From Cytophagaceae bacterium (GTDB lineage: Bacteria; Bacteroidota; Bacteroidia; Cytophagales; Flexibacteraceae), in assembly GCA_027490155.1 (NCBI GenBank), contig JAIXYP010000025.1, forward strand, positions 1 through 64,000: a DNA stretch of 64,000 nucleotides, written 5' to 3'. The notes under the pieces are model-generated. The model searched no databases. It saw only the letters and a list, made by a program, of their open reading frames with translations, and was not told the origin of the DNA. Below are positions 27,108 through 36,070 of this stretch, piece by piece (the first letter of the stretch is position 1; every line of letters starts with the position of its first letter). The translations under genes and the position numbers were made by a program.

Positions 27108-28760
27108 CTAAAAATGAATCAATTTGATTTCATTTTCGTTCTGCAAAATATGGATTCTGCTTCCATCAGCTAGGCGTTGGCTTAACGAAAGAACAGACGA
27201 CAACGGCTTTTTAGCTCCAAGGAACTCCGTAACTTCGGTACATGTCCCGTCTTTCGCTAGGTTGAGTGCCATGCCCCCGGCAAAGGTGGCAATGTCCTGA
27301 ATGAAGCGCGTAGTCATCAAGGAATAAGGTTTGGGGTCTTTATAACCATAGAGGCTCACTGTCCCGTAGATTCCATCTTTATTAGCTGAAAAACTATTGC
27401 CACAGATATAAGTACCCCACCTGATAAACTTTTGCATCCCAGGACTAAATGTTATCCCAACCCTTAACGCAGGCCGGATTTCACCAATTCTATGAATTGC
27501 CCGATCTTGTAGTCCAAAGGTCGTACCACTAAAAGCCATTTCGGTGGAACCTCCTGTAACATGGCCATGGAAATATGAACGTTTTTGGGTGCCTGAGCTA
27601 AATTCCGATGTATAATAGGAGGCCAAGGCTTTTGACTTACCTGCATCCAAAAACCACTCAGCCCCCCAGAGCATAAACTCCTTTCCGCCTGCATCATAGT
27701 AGTCAACGACCTTAAGGGTGCTGAAACGTTGAGGATCAACCTCAAAAGCCTTCCATAATTTCTGAACGTCTTTGACCCTAAAATCAGTCGTTTCAGATGT
27801 CACCGTTTTTAGCTCATACTTGCCATCCTTCGCCTCGGGTTTTACCAGCTGAATCGTTACAACCCTGCCCTTATCAGTAGTGGTATTGACGGATAAATAC
27901 TTTGTATAACCTGTAACTGGATCGATAACTGGTTCTACCTGTACTATGTCTTTACCACTAGAAGGAGGCAAAAATGGTAGTGCGTCAGCTGGGTAGATTT
28001 TATCCCCTTCGAGCGGGATAATTCCATAATAGATCACAAACAAAAATCTGCAGTCTTCAAAATCGAAAAAGGTGTAAGCATGCTCACTGCTTGGCATAAT
28101 CACACTTGCTGATTTTTTTGTTTTACTCTCCAATGATGTAGTCTCACATACAAGTTTTGCCTTCCTTTCACCCTCGGTTTGGATAAAATAGGTAGCATGC
28201 ACTTGTTTGTAATTGAAACTGAATGAAACATCTAGCCCCGCTTGTAGTTTAGTGTCCCTTGTATAATGTTTGATAATAAAGGTGGAATCCAAGGATAGTT
28301 GCCCTACCTCATTGATCGTGCGAACGGAATAGTAAACAGCTTTTTTATCACTTTTGATTTCTGGTGATGTGGTTATGGCATAAAGAGTACCATTACTATA
28401 CCCAACATTGACAACGCTATGGTCTTTTAGTAACCCAGGCTTTGACACCGGAATTGATTTCGTGAGCTCAAGCGACTTCAGATCAAAAAAGTCAAGAAAA
28501 AAAGGTTTCATGTCCTCCTTGTAGTCATCCTTAGAGCTGTAGATGGCTAGTTTGCCTTTCAGCAAGCCACTAGGGTCAACGTTGTCACTTGTGTGCTCTA
28601 TCGTCCTGAGTCCTACGAAGTGGACATCTGTGACGAATGAGGCCTTGTAGAGGTTAGTAGCAGGAACTGGGTAGGAGGCACCATACTGGACTTTCTGGGC
28701 ATAACTGGCCATGATCCCGCCAAAAATCCAGACCAAAAGGACAAAAAGGATGTTTTTCAT
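27108..28760 (-). CDS. Secreted protein of unknown function
   Basis: The protein is 550 residues from the ATG at 28760, which gives a clean signal peptide ('MKNILFVLLVWIFGG...SYAQ'). An upstream start at 28787 adds nine residues. The body is rich in beta-strand pattern, with no recognised domain and no T9SS sorting domain at the end. Its base composition is visibly AT-richer than the exporter operon beside it. It is convergent with that operon, so a role as export substrate is not supported by gene order. Confidence 0.65.
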   Translation of the reverse strand: MKNILFVLLVWIFGGIMASYAQKVQYGASYPVPATNLYKASFVTDVHFVGLRTIEHTSDNVDPSGLLKGKLAIYSSKDDYKEDMKPFFLDFFDLKSLELTKSIPVSKPGLLKDHSVVNVGYSNGTLYAITTSPEIKSDKKAVYYSVRTINEVGQLSLDSTFIIKHYTRDTKLQAGLDVSFSFNYKQVHATYFIQTEGERKAKLVCETTSLESKTKKSASVIMPSSEHAYTFFDFEDCRFLFVIYYGIIPLEGDKIYPADALPFLPPSSGKDIVQVEPVIDPVTGYTKYLSVNTTTDKGRVVTIQLVKPEAKDGKYELKTVTSETTDFRVKDVQKLWKAFEVDPQRFSTLKVVDYYDAGGKEFMLWGAEWFLDAGKSKALASYYTSEFSSGTQKRSYFHGHVTGGSTEMAFSGTTFGLQDRAIHRIGEIRPALRVGITFSPGMQKFIRWGTYICGNSFSANKDGIYGTVSLYGYKDPKPYSLMTTRFIQDIATFAGGMALNLAKDGTCTEVTEFLGAKKPLSSVLSLSQRLADGSRIHILQNENEIKLIHF

Positions 28761-28939
28761 GATGGCAAACATCAAACAAAAAGGCACAAAAACCTAGCAA
28801 CCGCATACCAAAGACCAATGGATAAGGAATTTTCTGATATCCATTGCAAATCAGCTAGGCCTGTTTGCTTGGACTAACCAACTGCTGGACCCAAGCTCAA
28901 ACACCACCCAATCCCCTTTTCCACTATCTTTACCCTGCT

Positions 28940-30070
28940 ATGGTTAGATACGTCTTGCTCCAGAAAATGAGTATTGCCACCCGCGCCCTTTTGTTTTGGG
29001 CCTTGTGCTGTTTGGGCTTCGCCTGCTCTACAGACTTTGAAGTTAACGCCCCTTATACCAAGATACCGGTCGTGAACGGTTTTCTGAACCCTGCCGAAAG
29101 GGTGCAGTATGTACGGGTGCAGCGCACTTTCCAGAACCGTAGCGGAGATGCCAGCGTCATTGCTCGTAACAACCGCGACAGCAGCGAGTTCCGCCCAGGC
29201 GAGATCCAGGTCAGCCTCTGGCGCGTCACCCCGACGGAAGTCAAGATTGGCAACTATCAACCCATCGAAAGCAGCACAAAGGACACCAATGGTAGCTTTT
29301 ATGGCCCAGACCAAACCCTCTTTAGGCTAGATCTTGGCGGTACCAATGTCCTGATACCAGGCCAGGTCTATAAACTCAAAATCAAAAATCTCGTCACTGG
29401 CGATAGCTCTGTCCAGGCCGTGACCAACATTGTGGGGCCGTTTAATATCATTGCGCCAACGAATGACCGCAACATTGCCCCCAGAGATACACTTGCCCTC
29501 AAGACTATTTATATCCAGCCGCAAGACGGCAATGAGTTCAATCTCCAGTATTTCCCGAGCTGCTATGCCCGCTTGACGAGCATGAATATGCGTATCAACT
29601 ACCGTGACATCAAAACGGATGGAACGACCGAGGATCATGACATTTGGTTCAAACAAGCAATCAGTGTTGTCGAGTCTTCAGTAGGCTCTCAATGTGGACG
29701 CAATGATCGCCCTAACCCCAAACCGATAGCAGTTAAGTCTCGACCGATTTTCCAGGCGATGATGGACAGCATACCGGCAGCTGACAACACGATTGCCTTC
29801 CGCAATTTTATTAATGTACAATGCTACTTCTATGCCGCCTCGCAGCAAGTAGCCGACTATCAGAACACCAATTTGCAGTTTCTGCCTATCACCCAGAGTG
29901 TGCCGACCTACAGCAACATTGCAGGAGGTGTCGGGGTGTTTGCCTCTGTGCGTTCAGAGATCGTGACGGCGGTCTTACAGCCCAACCTCGCTAACGAGCT
30001 CAATAGCAGAAATGCTGCAGGCCTGCCAATATACCCTAAACTAGAGGCCCTCAAGTTCCGGAACCGATAA
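28940..30070 (+). CDS. Putative outer-membrane lipoprotein, unknown family
   Basis: The protein is 376 residues from the ATG at 28940; an ATG at 28967 is also possible. The N-terminus is hydrophobic and ends in 'LGFACSTDFEVNAPY', consistent with a lipoprotein Cys followed by an acidic region. 'IPVVNGFLNPAERVQYVRVQ' resembles the start of a common Bacteroidota lipoprotein group with an Ig-like fold, but I cannot name it with certainty; DUF4249 is one candidate. A TATCTTTA box (28925-28932) lies just before the start. No partner gene is obvious. Confidence 0.65.
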   Translation: MVRYVLLQKMSIATRALLFWALCCLGFACSTDFEVNAPYTKIPVVNGFLNPAERVQYVRVQRTFQNRSGDASVIARNNRDSSEFRPGEIQVSLWRVTPTEVKIGNYQPIESSTKDTNGSFYGPDQTLFRLDLGGTNVLIPGQVYKLKIKNLVTGDSSVQAVTNIVGPFNIIAPTNDRNIAPRDTLALKTIYIQPQDGNEFNLQYFPSCYARLTSMNMRINYRDIKTDGTTEDHDIWFKQAISVVESSVGSQCGRNDRPNPKPIAVKSRPIFQAMMDSIPAADNTIAFRNFINVQCYFYAASQQVADYQNTNLQFLPITQSVPTYSNIAGGVGVFASVRSEIVTAVLQPNLANELNSRNAAGLPIYPKLEALKFRNR

Positions 30071-30300
30071 GAGCGGCTCAGAACTAGTATTGTTCAAGTC
30101 CTAACTACCCCACCAACCGCTTATCCGCTTTCGGTTTTGGTGGTATGGTCCGGATGGGCGAAATTGCGCCCCAATGGCAAAACCGCCTACCGAGCCTCAG
30201 ACCTTGTTTGACGGCTTGTGGCCTGCCACAATCACCCGATATGCGTCAGCAAGCACCGTTTAACAAGCACAACGTCCCTCCTGGGGCGGGGATCTTGGGT

Positions 30301-30816
30301 ATGCCAAAGGGCAAACCCGTCTTCACCAAAAAGACCCAGCTCGACAACAAAACCTATATCAGCATCTGCATGAAAAAGGCCCTGAAGAAATTCTGGTACG
30401 CCTTTTTGGTACCTCCTGTCATTATCCTGCCCGGTCTGTACTGGACAGGTGCCCTGATCTGGCTCGTCGTGGCTGCCTTGGTGATCACGATCCTGTACCT
30501 CTTGTTCTGGTACGTGCAGTTCTATGGAATGGCCATGTTGCCACAAGGCAAACCCTTGTTCGAGCGTCAGCTCTATGCGATTACTCCGGACTACCTTGGC
30601 ATCATGAAGAAGGAGACCGATCCGCAAGGCATGATGATCCCATGGGACAAAATCGAAACCGTCGAGCGGACAGCTGATAGCTTCATCTTCCACCTGACGC
30701 TGGCCCACATCGTGATCATTCCGTTCAACGTCTTCAACTCGCAGCAAGACCAAAACTATACCGAGTCCATCCTGCGCCGTCGGTCTTTGTTGCCTGCACG
30801 GGAGGAGAAAGTGTAA
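30301..30816 (+). CDS. YcxB-like membrane protein
   Basis: From the ATG at 30301 the protein has 171 residues: a short N-terminus, two membrane segments ('FLVPPVIILPGLYW' and 'ALVITILYLLFWYVQFYG') and a soluble C-terminal domain. 'YLGIMKKETDPQGMMIPWDK' and 'IVIIPFNVFNS' match the YcxB-like pattern. The ORF is open back to 30145, but the extra sequence reads like noncoding DNA. ATG 30370 is a third possible start. The function of this family is unknown. A terminator follows. Confidence 0.65.
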   Translation: MPKGKPVFTKKTQLDNKTYISICMKKALKKFWYAFLVPPVIILPGLYWTGALIWLVVAALVITILYLLFWYVQFYGMAMLPQGKPLFERQLYAITPDYLGIMKKETDPQGMMIPWDKIETVERTADSFIFHLTLAHIVIIPFNVFNSQQDQNYTESILRRRSLLPAREEKV

Positions 30817-30848
30817 GCCTAACAAGTTTAGCCACTAGATATTTTGGA

Positions 30849-30883
30849 GAAGCCAACCGCAGGAATGAGGTTGGCTTTTTTGG
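30849..30883 (+). terminator. Rho-independent terminator
   Basis: An 8-bp stem (AGCCAACC 30851-30858, GGTTGGCT 30869-30876) with a 10-nt loop and a run of six T lies 35 bp after the YcxB-like gene. Confidence 0.8.
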
Positions 30884-30927
30884 TTGGGACCTATTGACAA
30901 AGTATAAAAATATAACCAACGCAATAG

Positions 30928-30958
30928 TTGCATAATACCATAACCTTTTCTAGGTTTG
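30928..30958 (+). promoter_or_regulatory. Bacteroidota-type promoter (TTG-N20-TAGGTTTG)
   Basis: TTG at 30928-30930, a 20-bp spacer and TAGGTTTG at 30951-30958 match consensus fully. The start codon is at 30994, giving a leader of about 30 nt. It directly follows a terminator, so the next gene is its own transcription unit. Confidence 0.7.
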
Positions 30959-30993
30959 AAACATGTCATTTTTGACTTAACCAGCTACGTCCT

Positions 30994-33549
30994 ATGAAAA
31001 AAATCATCTTGCTATCGCTTGGCCTCCTATTCGTGCTGGAGGTACTAGCCCAGATCGACCCCAATGGAAAGTCTCCAAACCTTTGGGTCACCAATGGACC
31101 TATCTATAGTGTTATTGAACATGGGAATACCGTTTATCTTGGAGGATTTTTTACGAAAATAGGGCCTAACACAGGTGGCGCTGCTACTTTGTCATCCACT
31201 ACCGGACAGTTAGAGGGTGTACCCCTCGATGTAGCAGGCGATGTCATGGCGGTTGTCTCAGATGGTACGGGTGGGTGGTTTATAGGAGGTGAGTTTACCC
31301 ACGTTTCTGGTGTGGAGCGCAGCAACCTAGCACATATCTTGGCAAACAACACCCTTGACCTTAGTTGGAATCCAAATACTAATAATGAAGTAACCTGCTT
31401 ATCATTAAATGATGGAAAACTATACATTGGAGGTTCCTTCACAACTGTAGCTGGGCAAAGGCGAAATAGGATAGCAGCAATAAACGCAGTTAACGGGCAA
31501 TTAAACAACTGGAATCCTGATGTGGATGACCGTGTCAATACAATTACTGCAAATGGAGAGACGGTTTACGTAGGTGGCTATTTTACTGCAATAGATGGGC
31601 AAAGTCGAAGTAGATTAGCTGCGATAGATGCCAACACGGGCCAACTTAGGAGCTGGAACCCTGGGCCGGCAGGTGTCAATTCCACCATTAATACGATGGC
31701 GGTTAGGAACGGAACCATATATATAGGTGGCAATTTTAGCAGTATTGGTGGGCAAAACCGCAATGACATTGCCGCCCTAGACTCTGCAAGCGGCCTAGCA
31801 ACTAACTGGAACCCGAACGCAAACGGAAATATTCTAACAATTGCATTCAGAGGTAATTCGGTATTTGTGGGTGGTTACTTTTCTATGATCGGAGGACAAC
31901 CTCGAAATAAATTAGGGGCAATAGATGCTACTACAGGACAGGTAACGGCCTGGAACCCAACTAGTACGACTTCAACTCGCATTAATAGCCTTGCATTAAG
32001 TGGTAATTTAATTTACGCTGGAGGGGACTACAGTACCATCAGTGGACAGACCCGCAGAAAAATTGCAGCAATTGACATCAATACTGGTGTCGAAACCAGT
32101 TGGCAAGCAAACCCGAACGATGAGGTAAATTCCGTCGGTACCTTCGGTAACAATATCTTTATTGGTGGCAGATTCCGTTCTGTTAATGAACAGAGCAGGA
32201 ATATGATTGCAGCGCTTGATGCCCGCACAGGCCAGGCAACTAACTGGAATCCGAACGTAAATGAATTAGTTGGTGCGATAACTGTACAAAACGGTACCGT
32301 ATATGTGGGTGGCGAATTCACTGCAATTGGTGGTCAAACCCGGAACAGAATTGCTGCCATTGACTCTGTTACAGGAGTACCCACCAATTGGAACCCAAAT
32401 GCAAACATTGCTGTCACTTCTATTATTATCAAAAACAGCACTGCGTTCGTAGGTGGAGCATTTAGCAACATAGGAGGACAAAACCGAAACAGCATTGCAG
32501 CACTTGACATTATTGTTGGTAGAGCCAAAGCATGGAACCCAAACTTAATAGGTGTAGTTAATGATATGGCTTTGGATGGCAATACCTTATACGTAGGAGG
32601 CTCCTTCAGCACTGTTGGTGGACAAAACAGGAATAACATCGCAGCCATTGATACTACAACGGGATTGGCTACAAGCTGGAATCCAGATGCAAATAATAAT
32701 GTCCATTCCATTTGCTTAGATGGAAGTAAATTATTTGTCGGTGGCAGATTTACTATGATCGGTGGCCAAAGCAGGAACTACATAGGTGCTCTCGAAACCT
32801 CAACAGGCCAAGCCACAAGTTGGTCTCCTAATTCTAATGGTTACGTTGGTAACATCATTGTGTCTGGGAACCAAGTTTATGTCTCGGGGCCATTCAGATC
32901 CATTGGGGGGCAAAATCGGTGGTCAGTTGCGGCGCTTGACATCAATACAGGCCTTGCTAATAGTTGGAACCCATCTATTGACAATCAGGTTTTTTGGTTA
33001 GCCAAAGGTGCAAACACCATATATATTGGTGGGGGCTTTCAATATGTGGGTCGTCAAATACATAATTTCTTTGTCGGCATCCAGGCATTTGGGTGTCCCA
33101 ATGTCCCATCCATTACTAGATTAGTAGATACACTTAGGGCTCGACTCACATCGGGCTCATCCATTACTTGGTTGCTTAATGGCAGGCCAATCAATGGGAC
33201 AGATTCAACCCTACTTGTCAGCCAACCAGGTAATTATGAGGTGCAAATCACCTCAACTTCAGGCTGTACCATGACATCTCCGCCGATCTCCATCCTGACC
33301 AACATTCCACATAATTCGGCCAAAAAACTAAGGCTCTACCCCAACCCTACCACTGGCCGTATTTACATTGATACTGATAACATCAATATCCTGAACATCG
33401 AGATCTATAATCTACATGGTCAGCAAATGGTACCATTAGGCGCTAGTACAACCTCCGGAAGAATAGACCTAGATCTATCAAATTTACAAAAGGGCATCTA
33501 TTATGTAAGGCTTCCTGGTTATCCGATTGCCAAGTTGGTTAAGGAATAG
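30994..33549 (+). CDS. Delta-60-repeat (DUF5122-like) T9SS type A surface protein
   Basis: The 851-residue protein has a signal peptide (ends 'VLAQ') and about fourteen repeats of ~48 residues with the pattern 'GGxFxxIGGQxRNxIAAID...WNPN'. These are delta-60/beta-propeller-type repeats. A linker with an Ig-like segment follows, then a type A T9SS sorting domain from 'LRLYPNPTTGRIYID' to 'AKLVKE'. It is predicted to be exported and surface-bound or released; the role is unknown. The gene is notably AT-richer than average here, with its own promoter, consistent with separate acquisition. Confidence 0.9.
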   Translation: MKKIILLSLGLLFVLEVLAQIDPNGKSPNLWVTNGPIYSVIEHGNTVYLGGFFTKIGPNTGGAATLSSTTGQLEGVPLDVAGDVMAVVSDGTGGWFIGGEFTHVSGVERSNLAHILANNTLDLSWNPNTNNEVTCLSLNDGKLYIGGSFTTVAGQRRNRIAAINAVNGQLNNWNPDVDDRVNTITANGETVYVGGYFTAIDGQSRSRLAAIDANTGQLRSWNPGPAGVNSTINTMAVRNGTIYIGGNFSSIGGQNRNDIAALDSASGLATNWNPNANGNILTIAFRGNSVFVGGYFSMIGGQPRNKLGAIDATTGQVTAWNPTSTTSTRINSLALSGNLIYAGGDYSTISGQTRRKIAAIDINTGVETSWQANPNDEVNSVGTFGNNIFIGGRFRSVNEQSRNMIAALDARTGQATNWNPNVNELVGAITVQNGTVYVGGEFTAIGGQTRNRIAAIDSVTGVPTNWNPNANIAVTSIIIKNSTAFVGGAFSNIGGQNRNSIAALDIIVGRAKAWNPNLIGVVNDMALDGNTLYVGGSFSTVGGQNRNNIAAIDTTTGLATSWNPDANNNVHSICLDGSKLFVGGRFTMIGGQSRNYIGALETSTGQATSWSPNSNGYVGNIIVSGNQVYVSGPFRSIGGQNRWSVAALDINTGLANSWNPSIDNQVFWLAKGANTIYIGGGFQYVGRQIHNFFVGIQAFGCPNVPSITRLVDTLRARLTSGSSITWLLNGRPINGTDSTLLVSQPGNYEVQITSTSGCTMTSPPISILTNIPHNSAKKLRLYPNPTTGRIYIDTDNINILNIEIYNLHGQQMVPLGASTTSGRIDLDLSNLQKGIYYVRLPGYPIAKLVKE

Positions 33550-33656
33550 CTTCCCCAAGCCGCACAAATACGGCTCGCTCCTCAGCATAATACCAAGCTA
33601 GGAGGGCCACATCATAGCGTTTAAAGAACTGCAAATAGGCAGTACTGAAATACCCC

Positions 33657-34589
33657 CTACCAATTCGGCTTCTCCATATTCCGACCCTTGCCAGTTTTGG
33701 GGTAGCGTTTCTGCTGGAGGTACTGGACCTCGCTGTTTTTCATGGCGTCGAGCAAGGACTGGGCCTGCTCTTGGGACATCTTGAGTTTAGCGAGCTCTTC
33801 TTTGCTAGCCTGCATAACATCTGGCGTGCGCTGGTCGGGGGCCTCTAGTTTGCCCTTGCCATCCCCTTGGGGTTGTTGTTGATTCTGGCCTTTGCGCTTC
33901 TGGTCCTCGTTGTTGGGGTCCTTGGCTTGGTTGCGCTGTTGGCTATCTTTTTTGTCTTGGTCCTTACCTTGTCCGTCTGACTTGGAGTTACCCTGAGGGT
34001 CGCCATCGCCTTTGTCCTTGCCGTCCTGGGGGTCATTGCCGCCTTTATTGTTCTGCTTATTGCGGTCCAACTTGTTAGATGATGACTGCTGCTTTTGCTG
34101 GCGTTTGTCTTCAGGGCGTTGTGGCCGTTTGATGGGGTCAGCATTCGGATGCAGGAGCTTGACCATCTCGTAGTTATAGCGGGCGACCTCGTTTTCGGGG
34201 TTGGCTCGCAGCGCATTCCGGAAATAGGCAAGGGACCTTGCTGGCTGTGTCGAGGACATAAAGCCTAGTTGTTGCCAAGCAATGCTCTGCACGGTGCGGT
34301 TGGGCAAAGTTACCAGCCGTGCATAATACTGATAGGCTACCCGTTTGCGCCCAGCATAAAAGTAAGCGTGGCCACACTGTAGGGTAATCTTGGGGTCGTC
34401 TGCCTTGAGGCTATCGACCAAGATGGTGTAGTGATAGGCCGCAGTCTTAAATTGTTTAGCACGATAGGCCGTGTTTGCTGTCTGGAGGTGGTGGTTAATC
34501 GTCGCTATGCGGCTGAAATCTGACCAAACGTCTTGCCATAGGCTCAGGCCTAGGGTAAGCAAAACGACGATGGTGGACAGATTGAACAT
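33657..34589 (-). CDS. BatC-like TPR protein
   Basis: The protein is 310 residues from the ATG at 34589, which starts a membrane/signal segment ('MFNLSTIVVLLTLGLSLW'). TPR-type helices follow (about 35-150), then a long Lys/Gln/Asp/Gly low-complexity region (150-260), then a short conserved end, 'LLDAMKNSEVQYLQQKRYP'. This order matches BatC of the Bacteroides aerotolerance (bat) operon. No batA, batB or batD genes lie next to it in the window. The longer start at 34628 adds 13 residues that do not look like a signal peptide. Confidence 0.75.
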   Translation of the reverse strand: MFNLSTIVVLLTLGLSLWQDVWSDFSRIATINHHLQTANTAYRAKQFKTAAYHYTILVDSLKADDPKITLQCGHAYFYAGRKRVAYQYYARLVTLPNRTVQSIAWQQLGFMSSTQPARSLAYFRNALRANPENEVARYNYEMVKLLHPNADPIKRPQRPEDKRQQKQQSSSNKLDRNKQNNKGGNDPQDGKDKGDGDPQGNSKSDGQGKDQDKKDSQQRNQAKDPNNEDQKRKGQNQQQPQGDGKGKLEAPDQRTPDVMQASKEELAKLKMSQEQAQSLLDAMKNSEVQYLQQKRYPKTGKGRNMEKPNW

Positions 34590-34677
34590 AACTAGATCAG
34601 ACGAAGGTACGGGCCATAAGAAGGCCATACAGGGAATGACTGGCCAAATTGGCTAGCCAAAGATACAACCTTGTGCC

Positions 34678-35142
34678 TTAAACCACTGCCAGAATCAGGT
34701 AGTTAGCACCCGCAACCGAGACCTGATTGCCAACTTTTTGGCCAATAAGGGCTTTGCCAAGCGGCGCAGCGGTCGAAACAACAAGCACTTGGGTGTCATC
34801 CACCAGTAGTTTGCCAAGGCTGACGGCTAGGTATATGATGGCTTTATCTGTCTGCACCAATGTGCCTAAACCGACCTGATCGGTGGGTAGTTGATCTGCA
34901 AGGTGCAGCAGGGTGCTGAGCTGGCTTTGTGCCTCAGCGATCCGGACCGTAAGTTTCTCGATCTCGAGCTGTGCCATAGCACGGCCTGTTTCGTACTTAT
35001 CCCCTGCACTGCTTTTGGTTTCGTTATTGGCCGAGGCCTGGATGGCAGCAAGATCGGCCCGCATGGTAGCAAGCCGCCCTGCCAACAAGGATTGGCAAGC
35101 CGCATTGGTGGCCGGTTTAAGCACTCGGGGATCGATCGACAT
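34678..35142 (-). CDS. GreA/GreB-like C-terminal domain protein
   Basis: The protein is 154 residues from the ATG at 35142. An N-terminal coiled coil carries the hallmark 'ANNETKSSAGDKYETGR', and the C-terminal part ('APLGKALIGQKVGNQVSVAG') matches the FKBP-like domain of GreA transcript-cleavage factors. This Bacteroidota group is often mislabelled 3-oxoacyl-ACP synthase; nothing here suggests fatty-acid synthesis. A role in transcription through RNA polymerase binding is inferred. It sits between a TPR gene and a methyltransferase on the same strand. Confidence 0.75.
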   Translation of the reverse strand: MSIDPRVLKPATNAACQSLLAGRLATMRADLAAIQASANNETKSSAGDKYETGRAMAQLEIEKLTVRIAEAQSQLSTLLHLADQLPTDQVGLGTLVQTDKAIIYLAVSLGKLLVDDTQVLVVSTAAPLGKALIGQKVGNQVSVAGANYLILAVV

Positions 35143-35197
35143 TAGATAATTGAAGTGAATAAATAGGGGCAATTAGGCAGATTAAGCAAACTAGAGA

Positions 35198-36055
35198 TTA
35201 GACTTTCTCGACCACAATAATGTCCTGAAAATCAATCCCGTTAGCTGGATTACTCGTATCCCAATAGCCAAGCAATTGATGTTTGATAACGAGCCCATGA
35301 TTTACCAATTCTTGATCCATCCATTGCATGGCAAAGGCAACATTGGCATGGGGCGTGTTCAGGTCCATCACCCATGCCGTAGGAGATGTTGTCACAGGGT
35401 CGGTGGCATACTGATGCGGGAAATCAAACCCGGGGGTGCGCAGCCTGCGGTCAGGATCTTTGGTCGGGATCATGAACAAGGTAAATAAACAGCGCCCACC
35501 TGGCTTGAGCATCCGGCTGATTTCGGCCAAGTAGTTGGATACCTCTGCTGGCAACATGTGCGTAAACACCGAGGTCAGCCACACAAAGTCAAAGGACTGA
35601 TCCTGATAGGCAAAGCGATACGTGCTGGCATCTGCAGCATCGGTGCCAGTATAGAGGCTATTGTGTAGGTAGGCATGGTCAAACTGGAATTGGGCCCCAA
35701 ATGCCTTGTAGTGCTCTTGACACCAGCGAACACCTCGCGGCACCACATCAATCCCCCGATACCGCCCGTCAGCTGACAAAAAATGCGTAAACGGTAAGGC
35801 CATTCTGCCTAGGCCGCTGCCAATATCCAACACCTGATGATGAGGCTGAAGCCCACCATATTGCTGAAATAAGGATAGGTAATGCTCGCCAATCCTGATA
35901 AAATCCCCAGACCCCGTAAAGCACATACGCATAGGCGGTACCATCGGGTGCTGCTTCCCACTGAGCCAGTTGACCACATCCTGTGGGCAGAAGTAGCACC
36001 ATCGGGCAGCGTACTTCAGCGGCAAAGGAAGGGCGTAAAACAAACGACGAAGCAT
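35198..36055 (-). CDS. Class I SAM-dependent methyltransferase
   Basis: In this 285-residue protein, SAM motif I VLDIGSGLGRM is at 75-85, followed by 'YRGIDVVPRGVRWCQ' (motif II acidic residue), 'FDFVWLTSVFTHM' and 'SRMLKPGGRCLFTLF'. These features fit the Methyltransf_11/25 type acting on small molecules or lipids. The substrate is unknown. It is 15 bp downstream of the TerB-ABC gene on the same strand, so both are probably in one transcript. Confidence 0.82.
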   Translation of the reverse strand: MLRRLFYALPLPLKYAARWCYFCPQDVVNWLSGKQHPMVPPMRMCFTGSGDFIRIGEHYLSLFQQYGGLQPHHQVLDIGSGLGRMALPFTHFLSADGRYRGIDVVPRGVRWCQEHYKAFGAQFQFDHAYLHNSLYTGTDAADASTYRFAYQDQSFDFVWLTSVFTHMLPAEVSNYLAEISRMLKPGGRCLFTLFMIPTKDPDRRLRTPGFDFPHQYATDPVTTSPTAWVMDLNTPHANVAFAMQWMDQELVNHGLVIKHQLLGYWDTSNPANGIDFQDIIVVEKV

Positions 36056-36070
36056 AGCTCAGAACAGGAT

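Noticed and set aside
33540-33665. Minus-strand frame reading 'YFSTAYLQFFKRYDV' and 'LLAWYYAEERAVFVRLGEA'
   Set aside because: It looks protein-like and may be a remnant, but it has no good start codon and overlaps the ends of two supported genes.
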